Assembly (NCBI RefSeq): GCF_014200045.1
Contig: NZ_JACHOV010000005.1
Span: 186,001-250,000 of the forward strand
Length of the DNA: 64,000 bases
Direction of reading: 5' to 3'
From: Rhizorhapis suberifaciens
GTDB lineage: Bacteria; Pseudomonadota; Alphaproteobacteria; Sphingomonadales; Sphingomonadaceae
In this document: one piece after another, positions 63,753-64,000 of the stretch
Numbering within the stretch: position 1 is the first letter of the stretch
Layout: the number at the start of each line of letters is the position of its first letter
The notes under the pieces: generated by a model
The model's database searches: none
What the model saw: only the letters and a program-made list of their open reading frames with translations
Told to the model about the DNA's origin: nothing
Position numbers and translations under genes: made by a program

Positions 63753-63788
63753 AGTGCGGTTCCGACAGTCCGGACCCGCACTTTTTTT
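63753..63788 (+). terminator. Terminator/attenuator before rpoB
   Basis: AGTGCGG pairs with CCGCACT, with four further pairs (TCCG/CGGA) after one mismatch, and seven T residues follow (63782-63788). No plus-strand gene precedes it, so on a transcript from the 63434 promoter it would act as an attenuator 78 bases ahead of the rpoB ATG. It resembles the attenuators found between rplL and rpoB. Confidence 0.75.
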
Positions 63789-63866
63789 CGTGGGCCTACA
63801 TCCGCGAATCGGCTGCAATCCCGCTGCAAGGCGGAAAAAAGTTTATGAAAACAAGGCAGGAACAGC

Positions 63867-64000
63867 ATGGCGACCAAGGCAGTCCCCCCGGCACATCTCA
63901 ACTCCGGCGCAAAGAAGCGCATCCGCAAGGTTTTCGGCAATATTCACGAAGTGGTGCAGATGCCGAACCTCATTGAGGTTCAGCGCGAATCCTATGAGCA
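63867..64000 (+). CDS. rpoB: DNA-directed RNA polymerase beta subunit (partial)
   Basis: The first 44 complete codons of rpoB; the gene runs off the right edge. The product begins [20 protein letters not shown], then [20 protein letters not shown] and ESYE, a clear alphaproteobacterial RpoB N-terminus. GGCAGGAA precedes the ATG at 63867. rplL, its usual upstream neighbour, is not present. Confidence 0.97.
   Translation, partial: MATKAVPPAHLNSGAKKRIRKVFGNIHEVVQMPNLIEVQRESYE

Overview
The window is a GC-rich chromosomal segment from an alphaproteobacterium, most likely family Sphingomonadaceae (Sphingobium/Sphingomonas-like). This rests on the gene content (DUF4893 and DUF3035 lipoproteins, class I PHA synthase with a phasin, ClpS, a mitofilin-like gene directly after hemCD, a cysteine-free L36) and on short inverted repeats of the type common in sphingomonads. 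It is nearly all coding and mostly housekeeping. I see no tRNA or rRNA gene, no complete insertion sequence, no CRISPR array and no prophage.

Layout. 0-7.3 kb (minus strand): panB, a YfgM-like protein, bamB and der, preceded by ridA, an ArsC/Spx-like gene with a duplicated 5' end, a foreign-looking lipoprotein and a luciferase-family oxidoreductase. 7.4-10.3 kb: small envelope proteins, then ubiG. 10.4-20.5 kb (plus): lysC, a nitronate monooxygenase-like enzyme, a PilZ protein, ptsP, a RodZ-like protein, cpoB, tilS and ftsH. 20.6-27.3 kb (minus): rlmE, ppx, a LysR remnant, an alpha/beta hydrolase, a polysaccharide flippase, gpsA and tsaD. 27.4-29.9 kb (plus): hemC, hemD and a mitofilin/Mic60-like protein. 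29.9-37.4 kb: a surface-polysaccharide region (hemerythrin protein, acyltransferase, HlyD-type adaptor, acetyltransferase, two family-2 glycosyltransferases, O-antigen ligase-like protein). 37.5-41.6 kb: alanine aminotransferase, phaC, phasin. 41.6-47.2 kb: clpS, a HAD hydrolase, rpmJ, galE, a DUF4136 lipoprotein, an M14 carboxypeptidase, gpmA and a GGDEF protein. 47.3-59.3 kb (plus): purE, purK, folA, ribF, ileS, lspA, a DUF3035 lipoprotein, pyrD, ggt and a long-chain acyl-CoA ligase. 59.4-63.2 kb (minus): a nucleotide-sugar operon with an SDR epimerase, rfbF, a possible 53-aa ORF, a SAF-domain oxidoreductase and rfbC. The window ends in the first 45 codons of rpoB.

The parts most worth a second look are: (1) the nucleotide-sugar operon, which pairs a CDP-glucose-forming enzyme with a homoserine-dehydrogenase-like SAF oxidoreductase but has no recognisable 4,6-dehydratase; (2) the rpoB upstream region, which has a promoter, a structured leader and a terminator/attenuator but no rplJ or rplL; (3) TGC-N3-GCA operators at both phaC and the phasin gene; (4) the ArsC-like gene, whose first codons are duplicated on the far side of an unrelated lipoprotein gene.
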